A DNA stretch of 42,320 bases from Desulfobacterales bacterium. GTDB taxonomy: Bacteria > Desulfobacterota > Desulfobacteria > Desulfobacterales > SURF-7. The translations under genes were made by a program, and so were the position numbers. Shown piece by piece: positions 42,231-42,320 of this stretch; within the stretch, counting starts at the first letter, position 1, and every line of letters starts with the position of its first letter. The notes beneath the pieces are model-generated. The model was not told the origin of the DNA, searched no databases, and saw nothing but the letters and a program-made list of their open reading frames with translations. Location: the NCBI GenBank assembly GCA_018693105.1, contig JABHLN010000022.1, forward strand, positions 1-42,320, in the 5' to 3' direction.

Positions 42231-42320
42231 AACAATCTCCTTTTATTATTCAATCTATTAAATTAATGGCCCGGTTTTCGCGTTCAGTTTTAAAAAAACA
42301 AATAAATTTTTAATATTGCA

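Overview
This is an AT-rich (estimated by eye, well under 45% GC) bacterial chromosome segment. It carries about 35 protein genes, one tRNA and an unusual number of long palindromic intergenic repeats. The gene content points to a strictly anaerobic Desulfobacterota (Desulfobacterales-like) organism: a tungsten-type aldehyde:ferredoxin oxidoreductase, two iron-sulfur flavoproteins, a KamA-type radical SAM aminomutase, a TIGR04076-type small protein, and the phoH-pgpH-ybeY-pdxJ-nnr-tsaE-lysC gene order. The taxon is an inference; there is no rRNA in the window.

Layout. 0-7.2 kb is accessory: a KamA-like aminomutase (-), a REC-plus-orphan-H-box signalling protein, a GST-like protein (-), a first Fe-S flavoprotein, a GAF protein, a RidA-like protein (-) and a divergent peptide-deformylase-like protein (-). 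Three of the palindromic elements lie here. 7.5-11.9 kb is a catabolic operon (acyl-CoA ligase, crotonase-fold protein, aldehyde:ferredoxin oxidoreductase) that converges on mazG/cvpA (-). 13.7-22.0 kb is a housekeeping block: PhoH, PgpH (7TM-HD), YbeY, PdxJ, bifunctional NAD(P)HX repair enzyme, TsaE and aspartate kinase. 22.5-27.4 kb holds an ABC-F ATPase, a small two-TM protein and a GAF-fused PilB/GspE-type ATPase. On the minus strand, 27.4-31.4 kb holds a membrane M48 protease with TPRs and a maf-yggS-queH operon. tRNA-Leu(UAA) with its own promoter and terminator sits at 31.5 kb. 32-35.3 kb has a lineage-specific DNA-binding candidate, a transglutaminase-like protein, a cold-shock protein, an unknown small protein and a probable frameshifted relic. 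35.3-38.2 kb is a fused E1 alpha/beta 2-oxoacid dehydrogenase followed by a second Fe-S flavoprotein. The end has an MFS transporter (-), a VOC protein, ThiM (-), a TIGR04076-type protein (-) and a single-domain response regulator (-).

The most notable signal is non-coding. Four copies (one cut by the window edge) of a 151-152 bp imperfect palindrome share terminal inverted repeats ending in GAT...ATC. Each of the three complete copies is flanked by its own, different 9-11 bp direct repeat, which looks like a target-site duplication. The inner stem differs between copies while both arms stay complementary within each copy, so the arms appear to change together. A fifth palindrome between pdxJ and nnr has different terminal repeats but shares two subterminal blocks with one of the four. 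This suggests a modular, hairpin-preserving, non-autonomous mobile family. No transposase is present in the window.
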